From Antitrichia curtipendula (taxonomy: Eukaryota; Streptophyta; Bryopsida; Hypnales; Leucodontaceae): 64,000 nucleotides of DNA. Location of the stretch: NCBI GenBank assembly GCA_951230915.1, contig OX579635.1:39742001-39806000 (forward strand), read 5' to 3'. Of the stretch, positions 53,901-64,000 are shown one piece after another. The translations under genes and the position numbers were made by a program. Within the stretch, counting starts at the first letter, position 1. Each line of letters begins with the position of its first letter. The notes under the pieces were generated by a model. The model searched no databases, was not told where the DNA came from, and worked only from the letters and a program-made list of their open reading frames with translations.

Positions 53901-54675
53901 TGTTGTTCTCTGTTTCTGTTGTTTCTGTTGCTAAATGGAGTTGGTCTCCTCCCGCCCGCGAGATTAACACGAAGTTAAAGAGCTCCGTACGACTGACGCG
54001 GAAGTCGGTCCCGGGTGGCAATCAGCTTTGTTGCAGCATTTGGGTTGGGTAACTTGGGTTGGTTTGATTTTTTCGGTTTCCCTTTGTTGGTGTTGCCTCA
54101 GTTTGGTTTGATGCGTTTTCCAGGTTGGGAAAGATTCGCTTCGCCCGGGTGGTCAAGGCGCCACTATTGCAATCCACGCGTACTGTAGGGCGCGTGCGCG
54201 CGGGGAGCGCGAGTGGGAGGGATGGACGGGAGTTTTTCAGGTTTTGCCGGTTTCGGATGCCGAACGTTTTCGGTGCGGCCACGGGATGACGGGAAGGAAG
54301 TGGCGATGAGGCGGGTGAGGAGCTTTGTCGCTCACGCCGGTGGGGGTGGATGCAACCCAAAATCTTGGCGAGTTTCTGCAAGAATTTCTGCAAGAATATC
54401 TTACCACTGGCTACTGGAATTGCACTACGAACTACTTGATGAAAAAAAAGTGAAAAAAATGAAAAAAAAAATGGACAAATTTGTCTCAAAAAAATATGAG
54501 ATGTGCAATATTTGGATGAAAGTTAATAGTACTAGATAATTTTGTGGGTGAGCTAGCACACACATATCGATGATTCTATCCATTTCTCCCTTCCCTTTCG
54601 ACAAACTTTTGATAAAATCTTAATCCATTTTGGTAATGACTATTGAAGTATTGAGATTTCTCAATATTTTGATTA

Positions 54676-54857
<182 letters not shown>

Positions 54858-54892
54858 ATATATCATGAATGAGCTTACCTCCTAAAATTTCA

Positions 54893-55977
54893 TTGTTCCT
54901 TAAGGGGACAAAATGGATTTTGGGCAGGTTCCTATAGTCTCAATATTTGTTGTGCTTTTCTAAATGTCTTTTGTGAAGATGGGCAATTCATAAAAATGGC
55001 AGTATTCCAAGTGCCATTTTCACCATCTAGGATAGGTATAGATTTCAAGACGGGCATTTTGAACCATTTAGGACCAGTATAGATTTAGGATGGGTGTTCT
55101 GAACTGTTTTCATGCCATTTTAAAATAATATCTCCATTTTCATGAAATTGACCATGAAGATAGAAAAACACATTAGCTTTGTAAAAATATAATTTTTATT
55201 TCAATTGGAGCCCGGGAGCAAAACTTATGGCACAAAAAGGCCTTTTATTAGTTCGGCAAGCCAAAAAAAACCTTCAAAAAAACTCAAAGTAAAGTTATTT
55301 TTGTTTTTGTTTTGTTTAGATTATATTTTTATGTACACAAGAAGCTTTGATTTATTCCATCTAAATTTGTTATTTGAAAGTTATGGACAATCTTGTTTTT
55401 TGGGCAATTAGAGCATCTTTTTGAAAAAATAACTTGTAGGATTTAATTTTGTCCTCAATTTTTACAATGAAAATAAATAAATAAAGTTTCACAAAGTTAA
55501 GATGTCTTGCTAGAATAATCTCACTATTGAGATTAGTGTATTTCAATTCCATCTTAGAAATATTAACAATTTAGATTTTCCTTCAATCTTGGAACCTGCT
55601 TTTACTTAACAATTTTTTAATGAGTGAAAACTAAGTGTTCTTTTTTATTTAATTTTTTTCCTAGACTCTCAATTCAATTATTTTATGATATAAAATTAGA
55701 ATTTCAAAATAAGTAGAGCAAAAATTATAAGTTATGAAGGTTCAAAGCCAAAAAATGTAGAACTTGTTTCCTTCACCTTAAATACATGTATCTTGCAATC
55801 TACACAAACAAATTTTGAGAAATTTCTTCACCACATTCTTATACTTGTCTTGTACAAGATCCAGCGGTTAGATATGCAAAAAAATAAAAATAAAACATAA
55901 ATTTTGCTCTTTGCTATAAAAATGGCAGTTTTGAATGTTTTTTGATGGAAAAGAGGCCTTGGGACTGTAGGGATTGA
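54893..55977 (+). repeat. R1 dispersed repeat, copy F
   Basis: Starts TTGTTCCTTAAGGGGACAA, then GGGCAGGTTCCTATAGTCTC; core TACAAGATCCAGCGGTTAGA near 55853; ends GGCCTTGGGACTGTAGGGATT. Begins 36 bp after the (TAA)n tract. Confidence 0.8.
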
Positions 55978-56561
55978 CCCCTAAAGCCCCGCTTGTCCCC
56001 TCAGGGGACAATTTGTGTCCGGGTAGGTTCCTATAGTCTCAATTTGAAGTGAATTTTTGTGAGATTTTTTGAGGTTTTGTAGCTTTGCAAGAGCTTTGTG
56101 GATATATAATTTTTGTTTCAATCGGATGTTGGATGAAAAAGTTATGGCACAATGAGTAAGAAATGGAGATTGGCGGGTAGCCCAAAAAAAAATTACAAAA
56201 GGTCAAAGTATTTTTTTTTAATATGTTTCCTAAAACATTATGTTTTTACCTATACGTGAAGCTTTGATTAATTCTATTTGGACTAGGGATGAGAAAGTTA
56301 TGGACAATCTTAGTTTTTCAGGCAATCTAAGCATCTTCTTGAAAAAAACACTTTTTGTTCAACTTTGAATGCTGATATCTTCCAATCCGTATGGTGAAAT
56401 TTGATGAAATTTTTACTACATAATCTCAGACAAGTTAAGTACAAGATCCTATGGTTAAATTCCCTCAAAACAAAATAATTGGTTTCTTTAAGTGAATACA
56501 ACAGAAGTATTAGTTTTGAGTGGTTTTTGGCAGAAAACACCCTCGGGGCTTTAGGGATTAA
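55975..56561 (+). repeat. R1 dispersed repeat, copy G, abutting F
   Basis: Starts TTGACCCCTAAAGCCCCGCT, then TTGTCCCCTCAGGGGACAA and GGTAGGTTCCTATAGTCTC; core TACAAGATCCTATGGTTAAA near 56441; ends CTCGGGGCTTTAGGGATTAA. Same orientation as F with no spacer. Confidence 0.82.
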
Positions 56562-56692
56562 TATGGATGATTCTATAAAAATCTCCTCACCTTTTGATAA
56601 ATTATTTCCAAAATTGCATCTCATTTTTTCAATGGCTATTTTACTGCTAAAAAAATAGGTAGAAAAATGGGTGAAAAGTGTCAAATTCTGTT

Positions 56693-57597
56693 TTAACCCC
56701 TAAAGGACCAAGGCATTTTTTTTGCCAAAAAACACTCAAAACTGCCATTTCTATAGCAAAGAATATAAAAAATTGAAAATTGTTTTTTTTTCCACATCTA
56801 ACCGTAGGATCTTACATCTAACTAGTATGAGAGTGTAAAACAAAATTCAGAATTTTTGACCGCACAAATTGCAAGACTAGATTTTTTGACTTGGAACATT
56901 TTCAACTTAAACTTTTTGCACTACAAAATTTTGAGCTTTAAATCTTTATAGTGGAGAATTGAGTTGAGAGTCTAGGAAAAAAAAGAAACTCAAAAAAACT
57001 TAATTATCATTCTTAAAAAAATTGTTAAGTAGACGTAACTACAAAATAGAAGGAAAATCTAAAACATTCATATATTTTAGATGAAATTAAAATGCACTAA
57101 TCGCAATGGTGAGATTGTTCTAACAAGTAATCTAAACCATGCAAAAAAAAAGAAAATTGAAAAATTTGAAAAATTGCATTCAGAAATGAATCCTACAAGT
57201 TATTTTTTTCAAGAAGATGCTCTAACTGCCCCAAAAACAAGAATGTCCATAACTTTCTCATAACAAATCCAAAGGAAATGAATCAAAGCTTTCCAGATAG
57301 AAAAAAATATAATCTATGAGAAAAAAAATATTAAAAAAAAAATTCAATTTTTTGTTCATTTTTTTTTGGCTGCCCGGACTGCCCCCCCCCCCCTCCCCCG
57401 TCCCTTGTTTTGAGCTTATTTAGTCATAACTATTGTTCACGGGCCCCGATTGTGAAAAAAATTATATTCCCACAAAGATTATCAGTTTTTTAATCTCCAG
57501 AAAAAGTTTCAAAAAATTACAATAAAATTTCAGCCTGTAGGTGCCTGCCTTAAAACCCATTTGTCCCTTGAATGGACAATGGTCCTTTAGGGGTTAA
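56693..57597 (-). repeat. R1 dispersed repeat, copy H (full length)
   Basis: Starts TTAACCCCTAAAGGACCAAG and ends GGTCCTTTAGGGGTTAA, giving clean inverted termini of about 20 bp. Core as reverse complement near 56800. GCTGCCCGGACTGCCC and a C-run at 57382-57395. Opposite orientation to F and G, 132 bp away. Confidence 0.9.
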
Positions 57598-58129
57598 ATA
57601 ATATTAGACTCACAAATATTTGAATGGAAGTTACTACCAATAGGTAATTATGTGGAGGATTGTAAGCATATGGAAGATTCCATCCATTTTTTGGTAACTT
57701 GCTTGCATCTCAACCCAAAAAATTGGCTAGGAACAGCAAACCTTGTGGTTTTCTAGAGGGTGTTGTGAGACACGGGGAATCATTTGTGTATGCTTTGGGG
57801 AACCTTTTGGGGCGACAGCAGTAGAATCCGAGCTGAAATGAAAAAAACAAGTAAGTTCATCCATCTTCATAGTGGATAATCTAGCTGGGGCAAGATATTT
57901 TCCTTCCTACAAATTTTCAAAGTTACCACCAACAATGGAAATTTGTAGTCAAACTTAGATGAAAAGTGGGTGGATTCTATTTAAATGGACGGAAGGTGAA
58001 AATGGATGAAAATGAATGGATGAAACTTTTTTATTTGGATGGCAACATGGTTTAGAAAGATCCAAAATCATTCACTTAAGATGAAGTCAAAATTATAAGT
58101 AGGAGTTATTTCTTGCTTGTAGACAAATG
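57598..58129. other. Intergenic, no gene recognised
   Basis: No exon block or repeat boundary supported. Confidence 0.4.
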
Positions 58130-58159
58130 GAAATCATGAGTTATTATTTTTCACTTTTA

Positions 58160-58591
58160 GAGGGTGAGAATTTTATATTATTTGTGAATTTTCAAAGTCA
58201 AGATTTAAAGTGTCCTACATGTGCATGTTTGGAGCGCTTTCACTAAGAACCAAAACCATGCATTGAGGCCTTCAATACTTTACAACCACATAGTGTCATG
58301 TGTGAAATTGTAGACACTCTACAAGTCATAGAATTTTACCAAACATATCAAAGCTTGTATAGGCATACAAACTAGTTTGGCTTCATATTAGGGTCTAAAG
58401 GTGGTGTGGAGATATCTCTAGTCCTTTGTCGTATAGCCCCACTAGATGCAAGGAAACAAGGCTTGACTCTTGGTATAAAACAAATCAAAACAGTGCACGA
58501 GATAACAACCTTCCATTGATGTGGTCTATGGTCATGCATTTAAGAAAAATAGATTACAACTTCCTTCTACATAATTTATATGGGTTACATT
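58160..58591 (+). pseudogene. Coding remnant with CxxC motif, unknown family
   Basis: After a polypyrimidine-AG (TTTTTCACTTTTAG, near 58159), one frame reads GENFILFVNFQSQDLKCPTC, then CACLERFH, EPKPCIEAFNTLQPHSVMCE and KGGVEISLVLCRIAPLDARK with only three stops (TAA after RFH, TAG after RHTN, TGA near 58518). The first two are one C-to-T change from Gln codons. The CPTC/CACLE start suggests a zinc-binding piece. No family recognised; it looks like one exon of a decayed gene. Confidence 0.4.
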
Positions 58592-59963
58592 GTTTTTCTA
58601 CTCCCAATAATTGCTAGAAATATTATACTAATGTCATTGTGTAGTCAAATTGCTGAAATTTTGTTCAATTGTTGAAAGTGTATTCAAATAGAATAAAATA
58701 TGTTGATAAGAAAATGAAATCTTGATGCATCTTTGACATTCTTGCAAAATGAATTTGACAATTTGACAATTTTTTTGCTAGATTAAAATAAGATGAGGGA
58801 GGGAAAGAGGGATTAGTAAATGAAATTTTTCCAGCATTTTAAGTTCCATCACCATTTTCACACTTACTACTTACTATTGATTCTTCTACAAACTTGTCTT
58901 TGGTTTTAAGACGGATCGCCTTGCTTGTGGATTGTAATTCTGGACAAGTAATAAGCTTAGCCATGGAAGGATGCCACCTGGATGCTAGATACTCATTCAA
59001 AAATGATTCAATTTTTGAACCAATAGGTGCATTATTGTTTCTACACTAACAGAGAAAGTCATTCATCGACACTTTAGAGACACATGTAGCAACGATGACT
59101 TCACGTTGCCATTGCCAGAAGGAAGAGTGGATGAGCACCTCTTGTCCCACCTCTATGTCGAAGAAATGAAGGACATCTAGCCCACAAGATGTGAGAGGTG
59201 GACATGATGTGAGAAGGTGATGGAGAAGGCGAAGGCAATGAACAAAGCAATGCAGAAGGCGATGAGCATTCACATCAAAGAGTTGCCTAGCTATTCTCCG
59301 ACAATGGCCTCGAGGTCAATCCTGCTACAATCTACTTCACTTTGTGTCCTTGCATCATTTTAAGGTTCATACAATAGGGGGTTTGGGGATATTTTTGGCA
59401 CATATTAATTTTTATTTGGATGGCAAGAGAATCAAATACAGAGCCACCAACCACAACTTTTATTTTTGGCTTTCTATTGTCAGATTGCACCAATAAAAAA
59501 TAATTTGACTAAAAAATGGGAACAAACCATGAAGTTTCTCGCTAAAAACTTTGAATTAAAAATATATATCTTGGATGAAATTGCTAGATTGTGGATGAAA
59601 ATAAAATTATGGAAATATCATATGTACTATATGTGGATGAATGTTGAAATTTTGAGCACCACTATAACATTTTTTATCACTACTTTGGCACTTCATAAAA
59701 AAATGGAAAAAAGAGCCCTGGCCATCACCACAGAATACGGTGTGTTTTTCATTTCTGTTTTCTGATGGGGAGAGATAAATTATGCTTGTTGGGGGGTTGT
59801 GAGTGAGTGTCTGCCTGCTCCGAAGTGGATTTGCAAATGGAACTGTCGGTGAATATTTTATTTTTATCTTGAAACTGGAAATGGAAGAAAAATGTCCGTC
59901 ATGGCCGAATCGAAAACATAACATTCAAGAGCTGTGAGAGCAGCTGCCTTCCCTCTGACGGAA
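58592..59963. other. Intergenic; possible coding scrap at 59080-59350
   Basis: 59100-59350 (plus) reads LPEGRVDEHLLSHLYVEEMK and later MEKAKAMNKAMQKAMSIHIK, broken by stops. It might be a relic exon. Otherwise nothing. Confidence 0.3.
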
Positions 59964-60026
59964 TGATGTGGTATATTCCACATCATTTCATCCAAAGGAT
60001 GAAATGGTGTGGAATATTCCACACCC
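59964..60026. repeat. Perfect-looking cruciform palindrome
   Basis: TGATGTGG-TATATTCC-ACATCATTTCATCC and GGATGAAATGGTGTGGAATATTCCACACCC pair over about 29 bp with a 3-nt AAA loop. Each arm is itself palindromic around GTGGAATATTCCAC. Confidence 0.85.
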
Positions 60027-60258
60027 AACATTAGCTAATAAGCCACGCGTCAATAATGTCAGACTTCTGCTCAGTGCCAAGGTCATGACTGCACAATCGG
60101 GTTACTGGGAAATTGAATACTTTTAATTTCAACAAAACCAAAAAAATAGTTTAAAAATAATGACAAACAATTCAGTGCGGTTAATATTTTCAATGTCTGA
60201 ATTCCCTCACTTTGCATTGTAAGCCTTTCGTGTTTTGTGATTTGGAATTAGAAGACAA

Positions 60259-60838
60259 TTCTTTATGTACATATGGGGTGGTAGGAGGTAGAACAACCCA
60301 TGTGGGATATGTAATTTAGAGTTCGTAATTTCTCAACCGCTCATAGTTAAGTCTAAAGTAGGAATTGTGTTAAAATTATAATTTCAGACCTCATTTAGGC
60401 ATAGTGGAATACCTTTTTCCAAAATACTTTGAACTAAAATAAGTTGGTGAATCAAGCTAAGTTTCATCTCCAAAAATCCGTTTGAGATTTTAATCTTCCA
60501 CTCAAAAGTTATGGACAAATTTCAGAGAGGATGTATGAAAATGTAAAAAAAAATCCTTTTAAACCCCTCTATGAAATTTGTCTATAACTTTTGAGTGGAA
60601 GATTAAAATCTCAAACGGATTTTTGGAGATGAAATTTAACTTGATTCCCCAACTTATTTTAGTTCAAAGTATTTTGAAACAAGGTATTCCACTATGCCTA
60701 AATGAGGTCTGAAATTATAATTTTAACACAATTCCTACTTTAGACTTAACTATGAGCGGTTGAGAAATTACAAACTCTAAGTTACATATTCCACATGGGT
60801 TGTTCTATCTCCTACCACCCCAAGTGTACATAAAGAGC
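60259..60838. repeat. Long inverted repeat (foldback element), about 270-bp arms
   Basis: Left arm 60259-60530 and right arm 60566-60838 are reverse complements, roughly 95% alike by eye, around a 35-nt loop (60531-60565). Landmarks: CAACCGCTCATAGTTAAGTC (left) pairs with GACTTAACTATGAGCGGTTG (right); AAATCCGTTTGAGATTTTAA pairs with TTAAAATCTCAAACGGATTT. A transcript across it would form a long dsRNA. It could be a foldback or MITE-type element; no target duplication is clear. Confidence 0.93.
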
Positions 60839-61630
60839 TTCTCTTTTCTACAAAAAAATCAAAATAAATTGTTGATTGCAAATGGTTAGATTTCATTGGT
60901 ATACCCAATGAAGTCTTTGGGTTTTGACAGACCATCTATCTTTAAAATTATTTGTTTGTATATTTTGTCCTAGAGTTAGCCAAAAAAGTAGATCGCACCG
61001 TAAATGTATTGGCATTGTCTCGGTCCTAAAGCATACATTAATAACATGTGGATGCATTTCGTGGATGAAGACTTCAGAGAGGCAAAGGCAGCCTCTCTGA
61101 AGGCTCTTGAATGTTATGAACCTTTCAAACTTGGCTCACTGGAATTTTTGAGTGGAGCAATGTCTCTGTTCACACACAAGAATTTTAACACAAACAGATT
61201 TTCTTCACAAGGGAACCGACTTCTTCTCTTCTTCTAACTTTGGAAACCTCAAAGTGTTCCATTCACAAAGGAGAAAGGATATTTTATGTCTCATTCAATA
61301 CGCTCAGGTTCTTTTCAAAACAAAACGTATGTAAGAAAAAAAATTAATGTTGGGGAAAATCATTTGTTTGCAAAAGTATTTTAAAAAGATTTAAAAAATT
61401 AGTCTAGACTTTATATTTGTGCCATTATATAAGGTTTATTCTAGTGTGGTAATCTTTACAAAGGAGATGGTTTTTGTATAGGTATAAGGTATGCATGCCT
61501 ATTGTTTATCAACCTTGAGTACAATTGCATCCCTAATTACAATTGTTCAACGTTTCAAGTGTGGAATGTTAGACCATGATGGACATGGATGCAATTGGAC
61601 TTAGGGTTGACAATGGGCATACTTGCCTTG
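60839..61630. other. Intergenic, no gene recognised
   Basis: An open stretch near 61036-61190 (DEDFREAKAASLKALECYEP) is protein-like but isolated and unrecognised. Confidence 0.35.
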
Positions 61631-61830
61631 NNNNNNNNNNNNNNNNNNNNNNNNNNNNNNNNNNNNNNNNNNNNNNNNNNNNNNNNNNNNNNNNNNNNNN
61701 NNNNNNNNNNNNNNNNNNNNNNNNNNNNNNNNNNNNNNNNNNNNNNNNNNNNNNNNNNNNNNNNNNNNNNNNNNNNNNNNNNNNNNNNNNNNNNNNNNNN
61801 NNNNNNNNNNNNNNNNNNNNNNNNNNNNNN
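61631..61830. other. Assembly gap, 200 N
   Basis: Exactly 200 N, the kind of round number used as a placeholder, so the true gap length is unknown. Order and distance across it are uncertain. Confidence 1.
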
Positions 61831-64000
61831 TGGTAATTTTTTTTTTAATTTTTTTTAATTGACTTTGTCCTTTGGACAAAGATTATATCATCAACTTTGG
61901 TTTCAAAATCTGAGTTTTCAAATTCTATCTACAACCACATTTACACTATACAAAGTGGTTAGGGTTTGGTTGGAGTAGAAATGTGTTTGATTGGTCAATA
62001 AATTAACCTACGACAAAGCCTCACAATTTCTCTATTCTAGTTGTTTAAAAAAATGGAGGAAGAGATAAAATCAAAAAGGAAAAAAATACAACTACCTCAA
62101 CTTCTAAACCAACCAAAGTGAAAAAAATACAAGTGCTAAACCAACCAAAGGAAAAGAACAAAAACAAACTCAAGAATTAGTAGTGAGGTAATGCCGACTA
62201 TCCTATAAGCAATAAGCTTTTCAACTACATGTGGTGGTGGTATTTTTGGTCCAAATTTTTTTATATAAAGAAATAGGTTTATAATAGAATGTCCAAAAAT
62301 TGGGCTTAAAATTGATTTTTTCCAAGTCAATACAAATTTTTTAATACAAAAATATTATAAAACTCTAAAAGTATGAATAGACTTTCCAAATTTCAAAACA
62401 ACGTGGACTCATTTGCGATCAGCCTAGTATTTAAACTAAATAATTTACCAATATAATCGCCATTCTCAACATGACACTTGGCAATCACATCCTACACTCA
62501 CAAAATTCCAAACCATAGAATCTGAACCAGTATTTTGATACCTTATAGATTGCCAACGGGGTCCTAATTGGTAATGGGTGTTTCAACATTAATCACAATA
62601 TCACATATATTTGCTACTTGCTAATAAATTCAACCTTTATAAATTATGGCCTAAAATGTGCACTTCCTTAACATACAAACCAAGATTCAATTTTATGTAC
62701 ACTCACATTCATCACTTTGAAAATTCATACTTTATTCATAGAGAGTCTAATAAATTCTTTTAAGAAATTTAAAAAATAAAATTTCAATTGAAAATAGGAT
62801 TTAATAGGAACATCATAGTTAAACAACATGAACTATGCTTGAATGCTTATTGAGATGATTTTTGAGTTCCGTTTCCTTAAATTATGCCCTTAATATTCTA
62901 TAATCAAAAACCTCCCATTGCTAGAGCTCCAATAACTTTGGAACAATGGAAAGCAAAAATCGATTTAGGGTTTCAAAAGGCATTTTTCCATTACAAAAGA
63001 AAACTATCATTTTGTAGGTCACTTAATCTTTAAAGGAGTGAGTTGCATTTTTTGGCAACACAACATCTTTGGTCCTCCGTTTACAAATGGAATTTTTAAT
63101 TTTTTTCTTTGAAATTTTCACACAACACATTACAAGAAGTTTGAGCCTTGAAAAAGATTGTCAGTTCCCCAAGAGTGGGGAACTTGATGGCCAAGAAAAC
63201 AAACAAAAATTCAAATTTATAAAAACAAATTATTACAATTTTTTTAATATTTTTAAAAATTCAAAAAACTACAAGACCTAGGTGGTGCAGGCCACTTTTG
63301 ATAAATATTTGTTACGTAAGTTTGAAATTTGATGCCACATCAGATTGCAATGATTTTATTATTATTTTTAATTTTTAATATTTAGTTATTAATTATCTTT
63401 TAATCATTAAATAATTTGGTCAGCACTGCGCTGGTTAATATTTTCAATCATACTTTATTTCTTTCTACTTATCATCTTTTTCAAGCATGAATATGATACT
63501 TTTTTTTGTTGAATCTTTTTAATTTGTATTTCCAAATTACTTTTTCAACATATTATGGAAAAATGCAAGTTGAAGGATGTATATATTTGGGGGCAAAAGT
63601 TTGAGAGATGAAACTTAACCATTTGGGAAGAGTTGAAAATACGTCTTTTTTAAATTCAAGCATTATAATCTTGCAATTGATACAGTTTCTTATTTTGAAA
63701 ATTTAGTAGGATGTATCCTAGCAAGTTAGCTAAAGGATCCTACGATTGGATTTGTTAACCCTAAATTTTCACTGTGGAAATCATCCACAATCAGTGTGAA
63801 TCATTTGCTTAAAAAATTTCAAGAGCACTCATTGGATGTCAAACTATTGTACAAGACCTCCCTTTTCCACACAAAATTCCAAGGTTGAACATTCACACTT
63901 TTGTCTTATATAAAAGAATTTTCTGTCATCCATTGGACACTTAGTGTCCGCAACGACATTACAAAATTAATAAATATATAGAGATGAAGATTTTAGCCTT
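61831..64000. other. AT-rich intergenic DNA, faint R1 relic at 63630-63770
   Basis: No gene recognised. AAATTCAAGCATTATAATCTTGC and AAAGGATCCTACGATTGGAT (63733) correspond to the R1 core region, so a decayed copy is probably present. Confidence 0.45.

Noticed and set aside
61576..61879. ORFs spanning 61.6-61.9 kb
   Set aside because: They run through the N gap and have no sequence support.

Overview
The window reads as nuclear DNA of a land plant. The evidence is one intact zinc-finger homeodomain (ZF-HD) transcription factor gene, a family confined to the plant lineage, plus GT-AG introns in the relic genes and plant-type DNA transposons (CACTA, Stowaway-like MITE, MULE-like). The homeodomain and several relic protein families remind me of seed-free plants (moss, lycophyte or fern), but that is recollection and not proof. 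The sequence is AT-rich and gene-poor, with one 200-N scaffold gap.

Layout. 1-4.2 kb: the end of a dispersed TIR repeat (called R1 here), then a complete 2.1-kb CACTA-like element with palindromic subterminal repeats. 4.2-8.3 kb: AT-rich DNA with no gene seen. 8.3-10.8 kb: a minus-strand multi-exon pseudogene with a coiled-coil and a methyltransferase-like region. 12.7-13.3 kb: a Stowaway-like MITE. 14.0-15.8 kb: a decayed coiled-coil protein gene, possibly retroelement-related. 18.5-19.4 kb (minus) and 20.5-24.5 kb (plus): two divergent relics; the second looks like a MULE/GCM-type transposase. 24.5-33.5 kb: repeats and minisatellites. 33.5-34.1 kb: an insertion between 14-bp direct repeats. 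34.35-37.63 kb: a multi-exon pseudogene of protein arginine methyltransferase 3 (PRMT3). 42-48.8 kb and 54.9-57.6 kb: clusters of R1 elements. 51.2-53.1 kb: the ZF-HD gene on the minus strand, with a GC-rich leader, uORFs and a TATA box, in the only clear gene-like island. 54.7 kb: a (TAA)n tract of about 180 bp. 60.3-60.8 kb: a long hairpin (foldback) element.

Most coding material is dead. The relics share one pattern: the reading frame can be followed through stop codons that are mostly one C-to-T change from CAA, CAG or CGA, with scattered 1-nt indels. This fits mutational decay of methylated, silenced DNA. The two points most worth follow-up are the R1 family (at least seven copies, with TAACCCCTAAAG-type ends and a conserved internal 19-mer) and the uncharacterised relic families beside the transposase. 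No tRNA, rRNA, CRISPR array or reverse transcriptase domain was found.
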